Below, one piece after another: positions 1-11,662 of a stretch of 64,000 nt of DNA. Numbering within the stretch: position 1 is the first letter of the stretch; every line of letters begins with the position of its first letter. The DNA comes from Scilla litardierei (lineage: Eukaryota; Streptophyta; Magnoliopsida; Asparagales; Asparagaceae): positions 8,113,860 to 8,177,859 of the forward strand of contig CM061130.1 in NCBI GenBank assembly GCA_030789695.1. The letters are read 5' to 3'. The position numbers and the translations under genes are program-made. The notes under the pieces are model-generated. The model had not been told where the DNA came from. It did not search any database and saw only the letters and a program-made list of their open reading frames with translations.

Positions 1-590
1 AACTAATGGTAAGAAAAAGCATATAATTACGAGTGTTGTAGATATACTACTCCAAATTTGAAGTTTGAGCTTGTACAGTACTTGTCACAAAAATCCATTG
101 CACCCAATTTTGCACCTACGCAAATATCCATCGTCCATTGGGGCCCGCATCGTGGCTTGCTACGAGAAGTACAATTATGTATGGGATTAAATTCGAATTT
201 GAAGTTAATGAGAGTAATTATGTCTGGGAGTAAATGGAGGATATATGCATGGCTATTATTACAGTCACCTACTATGTACATGTATTACACATTCTTGGTT
301 TAGTGAGAAATATTAGCCTACTAATTATCGGTTAGCAGATGTATGTATTTATGCACATGGATTATAAGAACAATAATGGAATATGAGAAAACAAACCGAC
401 TCCGTGGGCAACTGTAATGTAGGGTCTCTGTCAGATTCGTTCTTGCAAGATTAAAGCAGTTTTTTGCTACCCAAGTTATTTCATGTTATTTCATGTTCTT
501 GTGGTTTTCTTGACCATATCATATCACATAATTCATGCCTCAGTAAATTGAGAGCACGCTAAATGTCTTATATGTTTATCAGCTTGTATT
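1..590. other. Left flank of the outer element, unassigned
   Basis: AT-rich sequence to the left of the outer retrotransposon. I see no convincing gene, LTR or RNA gene here. The two overlapping frames of about 80 codons in the first 300 bases run on opposite strands, have no recognisable motif, and are most likely chance. Confidence 0.5.
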
Positions 591-595
591 GTAAG
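591..595. repeat. Target site duplication GTAAG, left copy
   Basis: GTAAG directly precedes the TG of the outer 5' LTR and recurs at 61181-61185 directly after the CA of its 3' LTR. This 5-bp duplication proves that the two distant LTRs bound one insertion. Confidence 0.92.
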
Positions 596-921
596 TGATA
601 CGACTATTTTGGAGAAGCCCGAGAACAAGAGGCCCGAGCCCAAACCAAGGGCGGGAGGCCCACAAGTGGGATTTGGCCCAACCGACTAGGCCCACGAAAG
701 GACTTGGAGTTGGACCCGCCGCGACCCGGCATACGCGCGATTAGCCCATGCTCGCAGGAGAAAATCGTTCCCCTAAAATCGTGGCACCTTAATGACCATT
801 AAGGAACCAGTCAATCGACTCCCCCACGACGCAAGCAGGCGCCTCTATGGAGGCGGATCGCGGGGGCGTGAGTGGAGAGCAGTCAGGGGACGTGGATTGG
901 GGGCAATCGTGGGCCAAACCC

Positions 922-929
922 TATAAAAG
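922..929 (+). promoter_or_regulatory. TATA box of the outer LTR
   Basis: TATAAAAG in an otherwise GC-rich U3. The same box is kept in the 3' LTR at 32842-32849. Transcription would start about 30 bases downstream, placing the hairpin repeats in the transcript. Confidence 0.7.
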
Positions 930-1193
930 GACTACAGAAGCAACGAAGAAGAGGATCGAATCCCCGACATCTAGAACAGAGGTATTCCATTAAAAGACCT
1001 TGCTTTCCCAATTATCTCCCCTCCCCTAACTCGGTCTGAGGATACGTGTGCCGGCCACCTTTCGAGCCGTACCGATACCGACGAGCATCATTCAGATCCG
1101 TTCTGACTTAGGCATCGGAGGGGACTTGGCCGGAACCAAGGTCCGGCCCCCCTGACGAGTTTCTTCGTTTATCCAGGAAGAAGCGGAACCGAG

Positions 1194-1345
1194 GCGCCGA
1201 GGCTACCCCTCAGCGCGGAACGAGCCCGCCCGCCGCTAGCGAGTGCCGACCGAGACCGAGTGATAATTAGAGCTCCGAGGCTACCCCTCGGCACTTGATT
1301 GACCGAGGCCGAGCGTTCACCTAGGTGCCGAGGCTACCCCTCCGC
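1194..1345 (+). repeat. Three hairpin repeats in the transcribed part of the outer LTR
   Basis: Three copies of GAGGCTACCCCTC, each able to fold as GAGG-CTACC-CCTC. In copy 1 the arms extend with GCGC on both sides, in copy 3 with GGTGC and GCACC. In the 3' LTR the middle copy (about 60920) has ACCGAGG pairing with CCTCGGT. The core is fixed while the outer arms differ and still pair. Confidence 0.6.
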
Positions 1346-1530
1346 ACCCCGCTGACCGAGGCCCTCTACCGTCCAGGTGACCCGCTTCCCGAGCCGAAGA
1401 GGGGCTCCGCGCGACCGCCGTCGAGATTACGTAAGTTCGGAAGAACCAAGGGATCCCAATCGACCCCTTGACCACGTTGACCGTCAAGTCGTCAGTCAAC
1501 GATTCTGTGCTGAGAAAACACCCGTAAACA

Positions 1531-1550
1531 TCTGGCGCCGTCTATGGGAA
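1531..1550 (+). other. Primer binding site of the outer element
   Basis: TCTGGCGCCGTCTATGGGAA follows the LTR end directly. TGGCGCCGT matches the start of the tRNA-type primer sites used by plant Tat and Athila elements. Confidence 0.75.
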
Positions 1551-1585
1551 CGAACCAACGCCCACGTAAAGCAACCACACTAGCA

Positions 1586-2394
1586 ATGACGCGACCTCGC
1601 CCGTTGTAGCGAAAGAAGGCCGCAACACCGATGTTGGCACCAGGGCCTTATCATGATCGGCAGGGGGGAGAACCATGACTGCTTGACGCGTGTCTCGAAC
1701 CGGAGGTCCAGATAGACCCCGGGCTGGCCGCGCAGGGGACTACGACGTGGAAGCCAGAAACCCTTCCTCACCCCTCCCAGTCGGGGGGGGGGGGGGTGCC
1801 GCGAGGGAGAAGCCGCGGCCCGACGTAGCACTCGTAGTCTCCGCTGTCATCGACGCTGCCGTAGTGAGGCGACTGCTCGTTGATACTGGCAGCTCATATG
1901 ACATCCTCTTCATGTCGACCCTTGAGAGGATGGGGCTGCGAGACAAGGACCTGGAGCCGTGCTCGGAGCCCGTGATAGGCTTCACGGGTCACTCCACACC
2001 CATCGTCGGGGCGATCCGCCTCCCAGTCACACTCGGGAAGCCGCCCGACTCGGTGACCCTGACGATGGAGTTCGTGGCACTGAGGATCAGATCAGCATAC
2101 AATGGGATCATCGGTCGCCCGTTCCTCAACACTGTCGGAGCGGTGGTCTCGACTCTCTATCGGACGATCAGGTTCCAGACCCCGAGGGAGATCGGACAGG
2201 TTGAGGGTGACTCAGGAAAGCCGAAAATCTGCTACCAGCTGGCTAACAGGGAACACGCCGAGCGGTATGACGATCCGATGGCCTCACTTGACTTGAGTTA
2301 CGGACCGAGGCCCACTCCTGGGGAGGAGCCAGAGCTAATCCCTGTCACGGATGTCGAAGGAAGATTCGTCTCCATCGGGTCTGGACTGGCTTGA
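1586..2394 (+). pseudogene. Remnant gag start and aspartic protease of the outer element
   Basis: A start codon at 1586 opens a frame that stops after seven codons, so gag is nearly all deleted. From 1690 an open frame of 234 codons holds a retropepsin-like protease. The active-site motif LLVDTGSSYDILF lies near 1868-1906, and a later hydrophobic GIIGRPFLN segment matches the usual second motif. The protease normally matures the Gag-Pol polyprotein. It ends in a stop at 2392-2394 and is out of frame with the RT domain that follows. Confidence 0.8.
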
Positions 2395-2401
2395 GAGGCG
2401 A

Positions 2402-3310
2402 GCTGATCGAGTGCTTGGAGGCCAATCTAGACGTCTTCGCATGGTCGCCCGACGACATGCCCGGCATAGATCCCGAGTGATTATGCACCAGCTGAACGCC
2501 GACCCCAATTTCAGACCGGTCAGGCAGAAGAAGCGGAACCTGGGTGGCGAGTAGAGGAGGACAGCCTCCGAGGAAGTGGAACACCTTCTCGACGCCGGCT
2601 TCATCCGGGAAGTCTGGTACCCGAAGTGGCTGTCCAACGTCGTGAGGGTTAAAAAGTCCAGCGGGAAGTGGCGAATGTGTGTAGATTTCAACGAACTCAA
2701 CAAGGCTTGCCCCAAGGACAGCTACCCACTACCCCGCATCGGTCACCTCGTGGATAGCACCTCTGGCTACGAGATGCTTAGCTTCATAGATGCCTACTCC
2801 GGGTACAACCAGGTCCAAATGGACCATCGGGACGAAGAGAAGACGTCCTTCACCACGGACCGATGGACCTTCTGCTACAAGAAGATGCCCTTCGGCCCGA
2901 AGAATGCGGGGGCGACATACCAGAGAATGGTCAACAAGGTGTTCGATTCTCAGATAGGGAGGAACTTGGAGGTCTACGTAGACGACATGTTGGTCAAATC
3001 GAGAGGGCCAACTGACCACTTCGCCGACCTCAGGGAAACCTTCGAGCGGCAGTGGAAACACAACATCCGGCTCAATCCCACGAAGTGCACATTCGGGGTA
3101 AAATCCAGCAAGTTCCTGGGGTTCATAATCACTAATCGCGGTATTGAGGCTAACCCCAACAAGATCGAGGCGTTAATCAACATGCGGGAGTCGACGACAA
3201 TCAAAGAACTGCAAAGACTGAATGGACGCATCGCCGCTCTGGGGTGTTTTCTATCTAAATAGGCGGAGAGGTCCCTTCCTTTCTTCAAGACCCTGAGGAA
3301 TCGCTGAGCC
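2402..3310 (+). pseudogene. Reverse transcriptase domain of the outer element
   Basis: A degenerate RT. The connector segment ending in DVFAWSPDDMPGI lies near 2428-2472. A frameshift follows near 2478, and a TAG stop lies near 2551. The best open part, 2576-3262, has WRMCVDFNELNKACPKD, FIDAYSGYNQ, the MPFG block (proline kept, following residues altered) and the catalytic YVDDM near 2975. The frame is cut by TAG at 3260-3262 although the sequence continues with SLPFFKTLR. Core catalytic aspartates survive, but the frame is dead. Confidence 0.88.
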
Positions 3311-3329
3311 CGCCGACAAGAGGAAGACT

Positions 3330-3710
3330 GTGCCATGGGACGAGGACTGCTACCGAGCATTTGTCAAACTCAAGGAGTACATCCGCTGTCTGCTGTTCCT
3401 CTCCAAACCGCGAGAGGGGGAATCACTGAGCCTCTACCTAGCCTGTACGGGTGAGGCGGTGAGCTCGGTGCTGATCAGGGAGGACAATGGAGTGCGGAGG
3501 CCGGTGTATTATACCAGCCGAGTTTTGAAGGACGCAGAGGGACGGTACACGCCCATGGAGAATCTCATGTACGCCCTCGTGCTCTCGGCCCGAAGACTCC
3601 GACCCTACTTCCAAGCTCACATGATATTAGTCCTCCCTGATTCCCAACTCGAGCAGAACCTCAAGAGGTTCGACCGGATGTGGAGGATGCTGAATTGGGA
3701 GTGGAGCTGA
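3330..3710 (+). pseudogene. First RNase H (Ty3 type) of the outer element
   Basis: 127 codons in a different frame from RT. It shows the usual start with a lysine-containing block, then GEAVSSVLIRE, PVYYTSRVLKDAEGRYTPMEN and the start of the tether region. This is the Ty3-type RNase H that directly follows RT. The first catalytic aspartate position reads as glycine or glutamate, so it is probably inactive. The domain stops at 3708-3710. Confidence 0.78.
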
Positions 3711-3842
3711 GCGAGTTCGACCTTTGATTTAAGCCATGGACGGCCGTAAAGGGGCATGCCCTGCGGACTTCATCGCCGAATGCATCATAGAAGGAGGAAA
3801 CCCCTCTGAAGAAGAAGGCTCGGCTGTGATAACCCCCAACCC

Positions 3843-4469
3843 TTGTCTTTTCTTTCGACTGACATCATTCTTACCGACCGCCCAGGGGACCATGATACAT
3901 GGGTAGTCCATGTAGACGGATCAGCAACCCAGGTGGGGAATGGAGTCGGTATCGTAATTCGATCGACTGAGGGAAGCGTCGTCGAATTGGCGCTTCGGTT
4001 CGAGTTTTCGGCCACCAACAACATGGCCAAGTACGAAACCGCCATAAATGGTTTGAGGTTGGCCAGAGCACTTGGAGCCGAATCCGTACGCCTCCTCAGC
4101 GATTCGAAGCTCGTCATCAACCAGTTGCAGGGGGATTACGAGGCACGCGAAGAGACGATGCAGAACTACCTTGCCTCGTCCAAAATTAAGCTGTCCAAAT
4201 TCAAGCGAGCCGAGACACTCCACCTCCCACGGTCGAAGAACGCCCGCGCAGACGCCCTGTCCAAGCTGGCATCCTCTTCTTCCAAGGAGTTAAATCGTGC
4301 CATCTACGTGGAGAACCTCCAGTTCCCCAGTATGGAGGAGAGGGAAGTCATGGCCATCGACGAGGATCCCACTTGGATGGATCTGATCGTTCGATATCTC
4401 TCCATTGGGGAAGTACCGACGGACCAGGATGAGCGCCGTCCCTGGAGCGAAGGGCACTCCGGTACGTAA
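3843..4469 (+). pseudogene. Second, archaeal-like RNase H of the outer element
   Basis: A 208-codon open frame with VHVDGSAT, NNMAKYET, LLSDSKLVINQLQGDYEA and NARADALSKLAS. These give the D-E-D-D carboxylates of the additional RNase H that marks Tat-lineage elements. It would help remove RNA during reverse transcription. The domain itself looks complete, but it is out of frame with its neighbours, and its C-terminal tail ends by frameshift just before the integrase. Confidence 0.85.
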
Positions 4470-4689
4470 TCCATGAAGGGGCGCTGTCTAAAAGACGCTG
4501 GACGAAGACGGACGTCCTTCCCTACCTCAAGTTCCTCGGGCCCCGGGAGGCCGACTATGTCATCCGGGAGATGCACGAGGGGATCTGCGGGAATCACCAC
4601 GGGGGCAAGACGATCGCCCAGAAAATCTTGAGGCAAGGGTATTACTGGCCAACCTTGGTCAACGACGCTACTGAATGCATCCAAAGGTG
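4463..4689 (+). pseudogene. Integrase N-terminal zinc-binding part, broken by an insertion
   Basis: Translation gives RYVIHEGALSKRRW and then MHEGICGNHHGGKTIAQKIL followed by YYWPTL, the H-H half of the HHCC zinc domain. The reading frame is cut at 4690-4694 by the large-LTR element. The C-C half should follow at 15061 but is degraded. Confidence 0.8.
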
Positions 4690-4694
4690 ATATG
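4690..4694. repeat. Target site duplication ATATG, left copy
   Basis: ATATG before the element recurs at 15056-15060 after it, giving a perfect 5-bp duplication. Confidence 0.9.
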
Positions 4695-6649
4695 TGTCAT
4701 GCCCCGCTTCCCAAAAATATGGAGGCGAGACGTGAGTAGGTCCGCTCAGACTTGAAGCTGCAAAGCTGCATGTCCGATAAGCGTCAATAAACATTAAATG
4801 GCAGGTCCTTGCAATTGCGATACGGAACAAAGATAATAATAAAGGAAATGAGACAAATAGCAATCTCAGAATATCCATAAAATAAGTTTCAACATCACAG
4901 AAAAAGCCACCAGGCTGAAAAGAAAAAGGGTCTAAAGGCCCAAACATGGCCAACAAAAGTACAACGTACAAAGTAAAGGTGCCACGCACTGACAACTAAC
5001 AGAAATCCTAAAACAAATGGAAGCTCAGCAAGGTCACTAAGAATGATCACCGGTTTCCACAAAACTCCTCCTGGTAGACAAGGACTCAGGCTCAGCGTCA
5101 GCAACAACCACGTACTCAGCTATGGTCTCTGGCTCAGGGTCTAACATGTGACACCCAAACGAGCAAGGGGCACATGTCAGCAAGTCTACAAGAGACTTGT
5201 TCAAGGAAACTGAAAGTAAAGTGAACAACCTAGCAATTCTAGTATGATGCAATGACATGGCAGTTATAACAGGAGTGCGACAAGTAAGGTAAAGTAAAGT
5301 AAGGTACGAGCATGTCATTTGGAACATGGAATGGATGTCAAGTTTTACATGAACAAGCTCAAGTACAAAGACAAGTCTAGTAAGCACGTCCTGCACAGAG
5401 ATTATGCCTTTTGGCTAGAGTGGCTGATCGGGCCAACTCCTAAGCTCAAGTGATCGCTTATCCCTACCCCTCCACGTGTATATGGACTGGCGCCCATCTT
5501 CTGGATCACGCGTCAGGAAGTATTTTATCATGATGGTATAGGGGTGCACCTAGCCGGACAAGGAAGTACAAGTATAAGTATTGTAGCGTGGGCTACGAAT
5601 GCAACATTCAACTTGGATGACATGTAAGATGCAATGCATGTCAGTTAAAAGTGCGGACAGATAAGGAATTTAAACATGGCAGATATCAATGCATGAATGA
5701 CATGGCAGGGTGACAGATCTAGCGTCGTTGTCAAGCTAGATCTTAAAATTGCGTCTAGACAGCTATCATTTCGCTGTCTAGTCTCTTTTACGCTAAAAAC
5801 AAGGAAGTGGCCTAAAAACACGGCCCTAAAACAAAAGTTGGCAAGTTTCACTTGCCTGGAACACGTGCTGGTAACACAATCTCAAAGTCTAACTACATAT
5901 TCACCAAGTCCAGAGCTCCCACGCTCAGTCCAACAATAAGCCTACACTCCCGTATTATTAAGTTGGATTAGTGAGTTACAAAGCATTAAAACACAGTTTT
6001 TATCTTGTTAACATGTGGTGTGGGTTCCTACGGTGAGAGACTTACCTCCACACGACGCGAGAACTACTCTGACGTCGGGTAGCGACGCCACGGGTTGGAT
6101 TCTTGTAGTGCATACGGTATGGAAAGGCGGATACTCTGTGATAAAATCACGAGCATGAATGAGTTCGTTACGAAGGAACATGAAATTATTAGGAAACCTG
6201 GGACGTCTAATGATCCGTTTTTAATAAGTTCTCAATCCTACAACGGGGTTCACATCAATATTAATGAAGTTAACACTAACACATTAACTACATCAAGTTG
6301 CTAGTACGAAAAATACACAAAAATTATTATTAAGCAACTTAGGCTAACGTGTTAACTAAAAGTTATGTACAAGTTATCTATTCCATAGATTATCAATTTA
6401 ACGTCAAAAATAGAACGTTACTAGCATGCAACACCATATCATTAAGTTGCTAACTAGTTAACTGTGGTTGTCTTGCTGTTCATAATTCTACAACTAAGCT
6501 TACTAATTAAAATACTGCAACCTAACAATTAATACACTACAGTGCTGCGAGTTAACATGACTAAAGTTGGTCTAATAATATAAAAGATATATGTAACATA
6601 TATATATGCATGCTACACCTTAAGATCACAAGAGGGTACTCACCGCTTG

Positions 6650-7390
6650 ATGCCTATCAGGCGGGCATGAACTGGCGTCGGGGAAAGGTCACGGCGGGGC
6701 TCTGCAAGCGTGGTGACGCCATGGATAACAGCGGCACTGCTGTGTTCCGCTGCTCGCTGCAGCGGCTGCCGAGGAGAAACATCGACTAGGCGGTGATGTC
6801 GCGCATGCGACGGCCAAGGGAAACGCTGTCGCAGGAAGGGGATGCCACTGCAAAAAGCTGCGGCCAGCTACAGCGAAGGAGGGCCTGAGGCGCGAGAAGG
6901 CCAAGAGGGGTCGTCGGAAAGGCCACGGGGCGGCTGTCGCATGTGGACGGCGTCAGCAACACACTAAGCGGCGATCTGCAGCTCGTGACAGCGCCTGTGG
7001 AGGCGCCTCTGCCGCCTGGGCGACGTGCTCCGACTAGAGCTCGATGGGGGGCCTGCCGTCGCTGGGCAGCGCCTAGCGGCGCCGTGGGTTGTGCTGCCGC
7101 CGTGGCAGCCATGCAAGGGCGACGCTGCCGGGCGGAGCACGGGGCCACGGGTCCGATTTCACCGGAGAGAAGACCGGCGTCGCGAGGGAAGTCTACTTCG
7201 TGGGTGCCTGGGCGGGTTCGAATCACGCGGAGGAGAAGGACGCTTCGGCGATGGAGGATGCTGGCCGGCGACGTTGCCGGAGGTCAACGGTGGCTGAGGG
7301 AGGAAGCCGCTGCTGGGGTTTGCGTGCGAAAATCCATGGGCGGTGGCGGCTCAGGGGTTGAGAACGAAGATGAATGCGGCGGCTAAGCAT
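6650..7390 (-). other. GC-rich leader-like block in the left LTR
   Basis: A sharp GC-rich island in AT-rich DNA, repeated at 13605-14340. On the minus strand it lies just downstream of the ATTAAATAG box and so would be transcribed leader. It has a 146-codon frame in both LTR copies, but most differences between the copies change the amino acid, so I do not call it a gene. Confidence 0.55.
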
Positions 7391-7424
7391 CGATGCGTGC
7401 TGTGTAAAGAGAAATAGCCTAGGG

Positions 7425-7433
7425 CTATTTAAT
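7425..7433 (-). promoter_or_regulatory. TATA-like box in the left LTR
   Basis: Minus-strand ATTAAATAG inside a near-palindrome, read on + as AAATAGCCTAGGGCTATTT. The other LTR has it at 14377-14385. Because the surroundings are nearly palindromic, promoter activity on either strand is possible. Confidence 0.5.
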
Positions 7434-8101
7434 GGGTTAGGGCTGGGAAAACGTGGGTAGGGCTGCACTCACATGGGCTATAGTGTTAGTCTAGAGTTTG
7501 GGTTTATTAATATATAACAGGTGTTTCATACCTTTTTTATATAAAAGATTTGAAAGCCCAAATGAAAAACTGTGTGTGAGAGATGTAGTGTGCGTGAGTT
7601 AAAATGTGTTGGGCCAAGGTTAAAAAGTGGGCTAGGTCAACATGATAAGGCTAGTAACAAAATAGAGTAAGATAATAAGGACAATTAGTGGGTTATACAT
7701 CTTAAAACTTAGGGTTAAATATATAAGAGATTGGGCAAAATAGTGAAAGTGGGTCAAACGATGCTCAAAAATCGTAAGATAAATACTGGGGTGACCGGGG
7801 CGACGAGAGAAGGAAGACAGAGAAGACGGATCACAATTTCGACAACGAGGAACGAAATTAAAAATAGAAAGGCCTTACGACAAAAGTGAAAATCCTGACG
7901 TCTCGTCAAATAAGGTCAAATCGTGTGAGAACGACCCGTGAAATGACGTTCCCAATTAACACCACAATTTTAATACTCTCTGAGAGGGTCACAACGGCAG
8001 ATTGCACTATAGGGTTCAAAAGCAAGCAAAGTCTAAAACAAACACGTGCACGGTCAACAGCACGTGCACGAAGAAGATACGATCGAAAAGCGACCGTTAC
8101 A

Positions 8102-8114
8102 TCCTCCCCACCTT
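8102..8114 (-). other. Polypurine tract of the large non-coding element
   Basis: Minus-strand AAGGTGGGGAGGA abuts the TGTAACGG start of the LTR. This tract is the main reason for assigning minus orientation. Confidence 0.65.
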
Positions 8115-11100
8115 AGAATAAAGTCCGTCCTCGGACTTTCTAACTATAAATATAACTCTAGCTAGACTAGTAGCTATCACAATCACATCACACCATAATT
8201 CACTCAGGTATAGTCATTACAAGTGCTTATATATGCACTATGTAGTCAACCAATAACTCTGCTATCCTGTATATATCCACGCATAAAATTCAATCATCTG
8301 TATACATCCCTTATATAACTACTACTTACCTAGCACAAACAATAGTTCAGATACTCCAATAAGATTAGTCTCACTCTAGCAAATACAGTCATTGCTTTAC
8401 GTATAGATAGCTATCTATGCACAAAAACAAACATGGGTATACTACTCCCTAATATTTCCTAGTATACATCCAATACCAAACACATCAACTCATGTAGTCA
8501 CACCACACCATAATTAAATCAGTTTCACTATATCTAATATGCATCCACCACTACTATAATTTCACAATACATACCCATTTAAATGCATGCAAATATTTCA
8601 CCATATATTCTCATCACATACGGTCCTATAACTGGATTTACGACTCGCCACATATACCATAGTTACCCATACCTATAACTAAGCACATACTTACCCGTGC
8701 ATGGTGCACAACCATACACGCTAACATTTCATTCATATATACCAATCATGCCATTATATATCCAGCACATCTACACACCTAGTTTAGCTAGCACACATAC
8801 GTTCACACAGGCAAGTCCTTAGTAAATAACTATACCACAAGACCAACACCTATAACTGTATACTGGTATAGCGACCCACAATCATGTGTGTAACACAACC
8901 AGGCACTAACACTCCTATCACTATACATACGTCAAACATCGCTATATGCAACTACAAACGCACGTATCAATATACTTAGAGTATACCCACTCAAGCTTGA
9001 GTGAGACTCGAAACACATATCAGAATGCTCTATATACGTAACAGGATATCTATACTTATACCAATACCACTCCAATGTATACACATCCACCAATATAACC
9101 ATATACATACCATATGTCAATCACACTTAATATTTAGTCAGGTAACACCCACATAGTTCAACCACTTTATATACCATAATAATAATACAGACCTCAACAC
9201 ACGTATAATTATAATACCCTCCCTAATACATGCATTCACCGTATAGTCACGCACATGTAACTCATATATTCACACCATATCCTACTACTTATAATTAGTA
9301 TACTAATACATCTACTTCATACATAGTTAAGATATGCAATAGTCGTGTATACCTCTAGGAATACACTCATACAACATCATGTAAAGCAAGCAATACCAAT
9401 CAAAATTATAATCCTACTACCATATGTATATCACATATATACTCATGCAGCAAATATATAACTACTTACGTATAAGCACATTACATATCTACGTATGAGC
9501 ACACACTCACACGTACTAACACATAGGTCATATAATAGGCCTACTCACTTAACTATACGCACACCTATTATCATCACACCTATCAAACACATAGCTTTAC
9601 CAACATATTATTTCAAACATTATAAGTATCTCCAACTACATACACCCCATTAGATATACCAACACTGATTCATGTATACACAGACGCCCCTAGAGTGGTA
9701 TAGCTATCTCCACACACACCTATAAATACTAACACACAACAGCTTCATAATATCACGAATAACTCTGAGTATGTATATATCACACAATAGGCAAACATTA
9801 ATATACTATAGGGGAGCACACTCATTCAAGCCCACATACACAACTTAGATACATGCACCATGACAACATCACAAGGTCCAAGGCCTACTAACAAATTAGA
9901 GTTGACACAGTCATTGACGAGCACTAAAGCCTAAGCAATAGAGGAAGGTCGTTGTCGAAAGCGTGACGAGGGAAGAATCGATAAGCACGAGTTCAGGTAG
10001 GATGAATACAAGGAGACAGCTTGGTTAGGTGAAACAGCGATTCACTTGCGAATGTTTAGGTAGAGGAAAGGGAGATGTAATGATACTCTTATAGGATACA
10101 GAAAGAAAATGGTGTAAATAACATAAGCTAAAATACGTGAAATTTGAAAATTGTTGTACTTCAAAGGTTGGAGTCCTCGTCTGTATAAAATATTTAGAGA
10201 CCGATAAAATGAGTTGTTCAAAATAAGTTTGAGTCGAATATACATAATAAGAAAAATGGTTTATTGGCTTATATAAAATTATCAGGAGGGAGGTAAATCA
10301 TTCATACGAACATTAAGGACGTAGTTTAGAAAATATTATACGACAGAAATTTTAATATAATTTCGGTAAAAATCTTGAAACTCAAAGAATGAAATTAAAT
10401 TGACTGAAGAATTTAAGCTCATGTTAATTGCTTTCAAGGTCTTTAAGCTAGGGATAAATTTAAAGTAATCAACATTGAAACTACTTTTAAAGGAATCAGG
10501 ATTTGCCAAAAAGAAACCGATTTACACAAGGTCTTAACATATGAGCACAACGAGCCTGATACGGATATATAAAAAAATATTTGAAATTCTATTTGGTTTA
10601 GAAATTATTCTAAAAGTATATGGTGAACGGAACAACAATAATAACTTAGTAATAGAATTATCAAAATTGGTAATAAAGCCTTAAAACCGAATTATGGAGG
10701 GTCCAGATTAGGAAATGGTTATGAAATAGAAATTTTACAAAAATCTGAAATAGGGAAAACGATGAGCATAAAGTCGACTTGCTGAAAGCTGAAGTCCCAT
10801 GTGACTTGAAAAGTATATTAAAAGTAAGCGCGATGTGTCGTTGAATGGCATAAATAAGGAAAGAAAATTATAAATCGAATTGGGCAAAATAAAAGTACGG
10901 TTCGGAATAAAATTGGTATATGAAGGGACAAGGTATTTACATAGGTACGTAAAGTATATGCTGGAAAAATATCTTAAGCAAGTATTCAAAAATCTCGACA
11001 AAAATAAAAAAATTTAAGTCAACGGGAAAGTATGAAGTCTAAGTATATATATTAAAAATTTTCGAACAAATTTAAACTTAGGGAAGAGGAAGTTGAAAAA

Positions 11101-11662
11101 TACTTTCAGAAGATTCAAGATTTGTAACGTAGGGATTCGAAAATTGACGACGATCGTCATGAGGCGATCTCGTGAATCGAGGCAAGGAAAATGGTCGGAT
11201 GATCAAAACATACATACACATAGGATGTGGCCCAGGAGAATCTACGGGGAAACTCCTACGGTCGACCAACTAAGGATTAAGAAACTTGAAGCTAAGATTC
11301 CCTAAGGAACAAGACTGTAATGGAATGCGTTCAGCTTGGCCCGAAATCGATGAACCCAAGCGAACGACTAACGAAATTCTGAAAGTCTAATATAGTCAGA
11401 GTTAGGCAAGAACCACTAGGGTAACTCCTAAGATGATTAAATCAATTCCTAGCGGGGAGTCTAACTAACAATCAGGGACCTCTAACTAGCAAGCTCAGAT
11501 GTCTAACTAAGTCTCCTTACCACCTAGTGACATAGGAAAACGACAAGGCTCAAGGCTTATGACTCGGATGTTGCAATTTATTTAATGGACATTCCATAGT
11601 TGTTATCATTGTTCTGATAATTCGCAGTTGCAAGACGACCTGCATGGGCCACCAACAAAACC
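8115..11662 (-). other. Non-coding internal region with opposite base skew in its two halves
   Basis: About 3.5 kb without a credible reading frame. From about 8130 to 9870 the + strand is strikingly poor in G (A, C and T dominate, many ACATA/CACAT runs). From about 9900 to 11450 it flips to G over C. I found no protein motif and no recognisable primer site next to 11662. Confidence 0.7.

Larger units (their letters stand above)
596..1530 (+). repeat. 5' LTR of the outer Tat element
   Basis: 935 bp running from TGATACGACT to CCCGTAAACA. It aligns to 32516-33152 plus 60884-61180. In a sampled 230 bases I count roughly 22 differences, so the copy is old. It holds a TATA box (922-929) and three related GAGGCTACCCCTC hairpins downstream of it. 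Confidence 0.9.
4695..8101 (-). repeat. Left LTR of the large non-coding element (3' LTR on the minus strand)
   Basis: 3407 bp, read on + as TGTCATGCCCCG to CCGTTACA. It is near-identical to 11663-15055. It includes an AT-rich half and a GC-rich block at 6650-7390. Confidence 0.88.

Noticed and set aside
27..303. Small proteins on both strands of the left flank
   Set aside because: Opposite-strand overlapping frames without motifs, homology or promoter signals that I can see.
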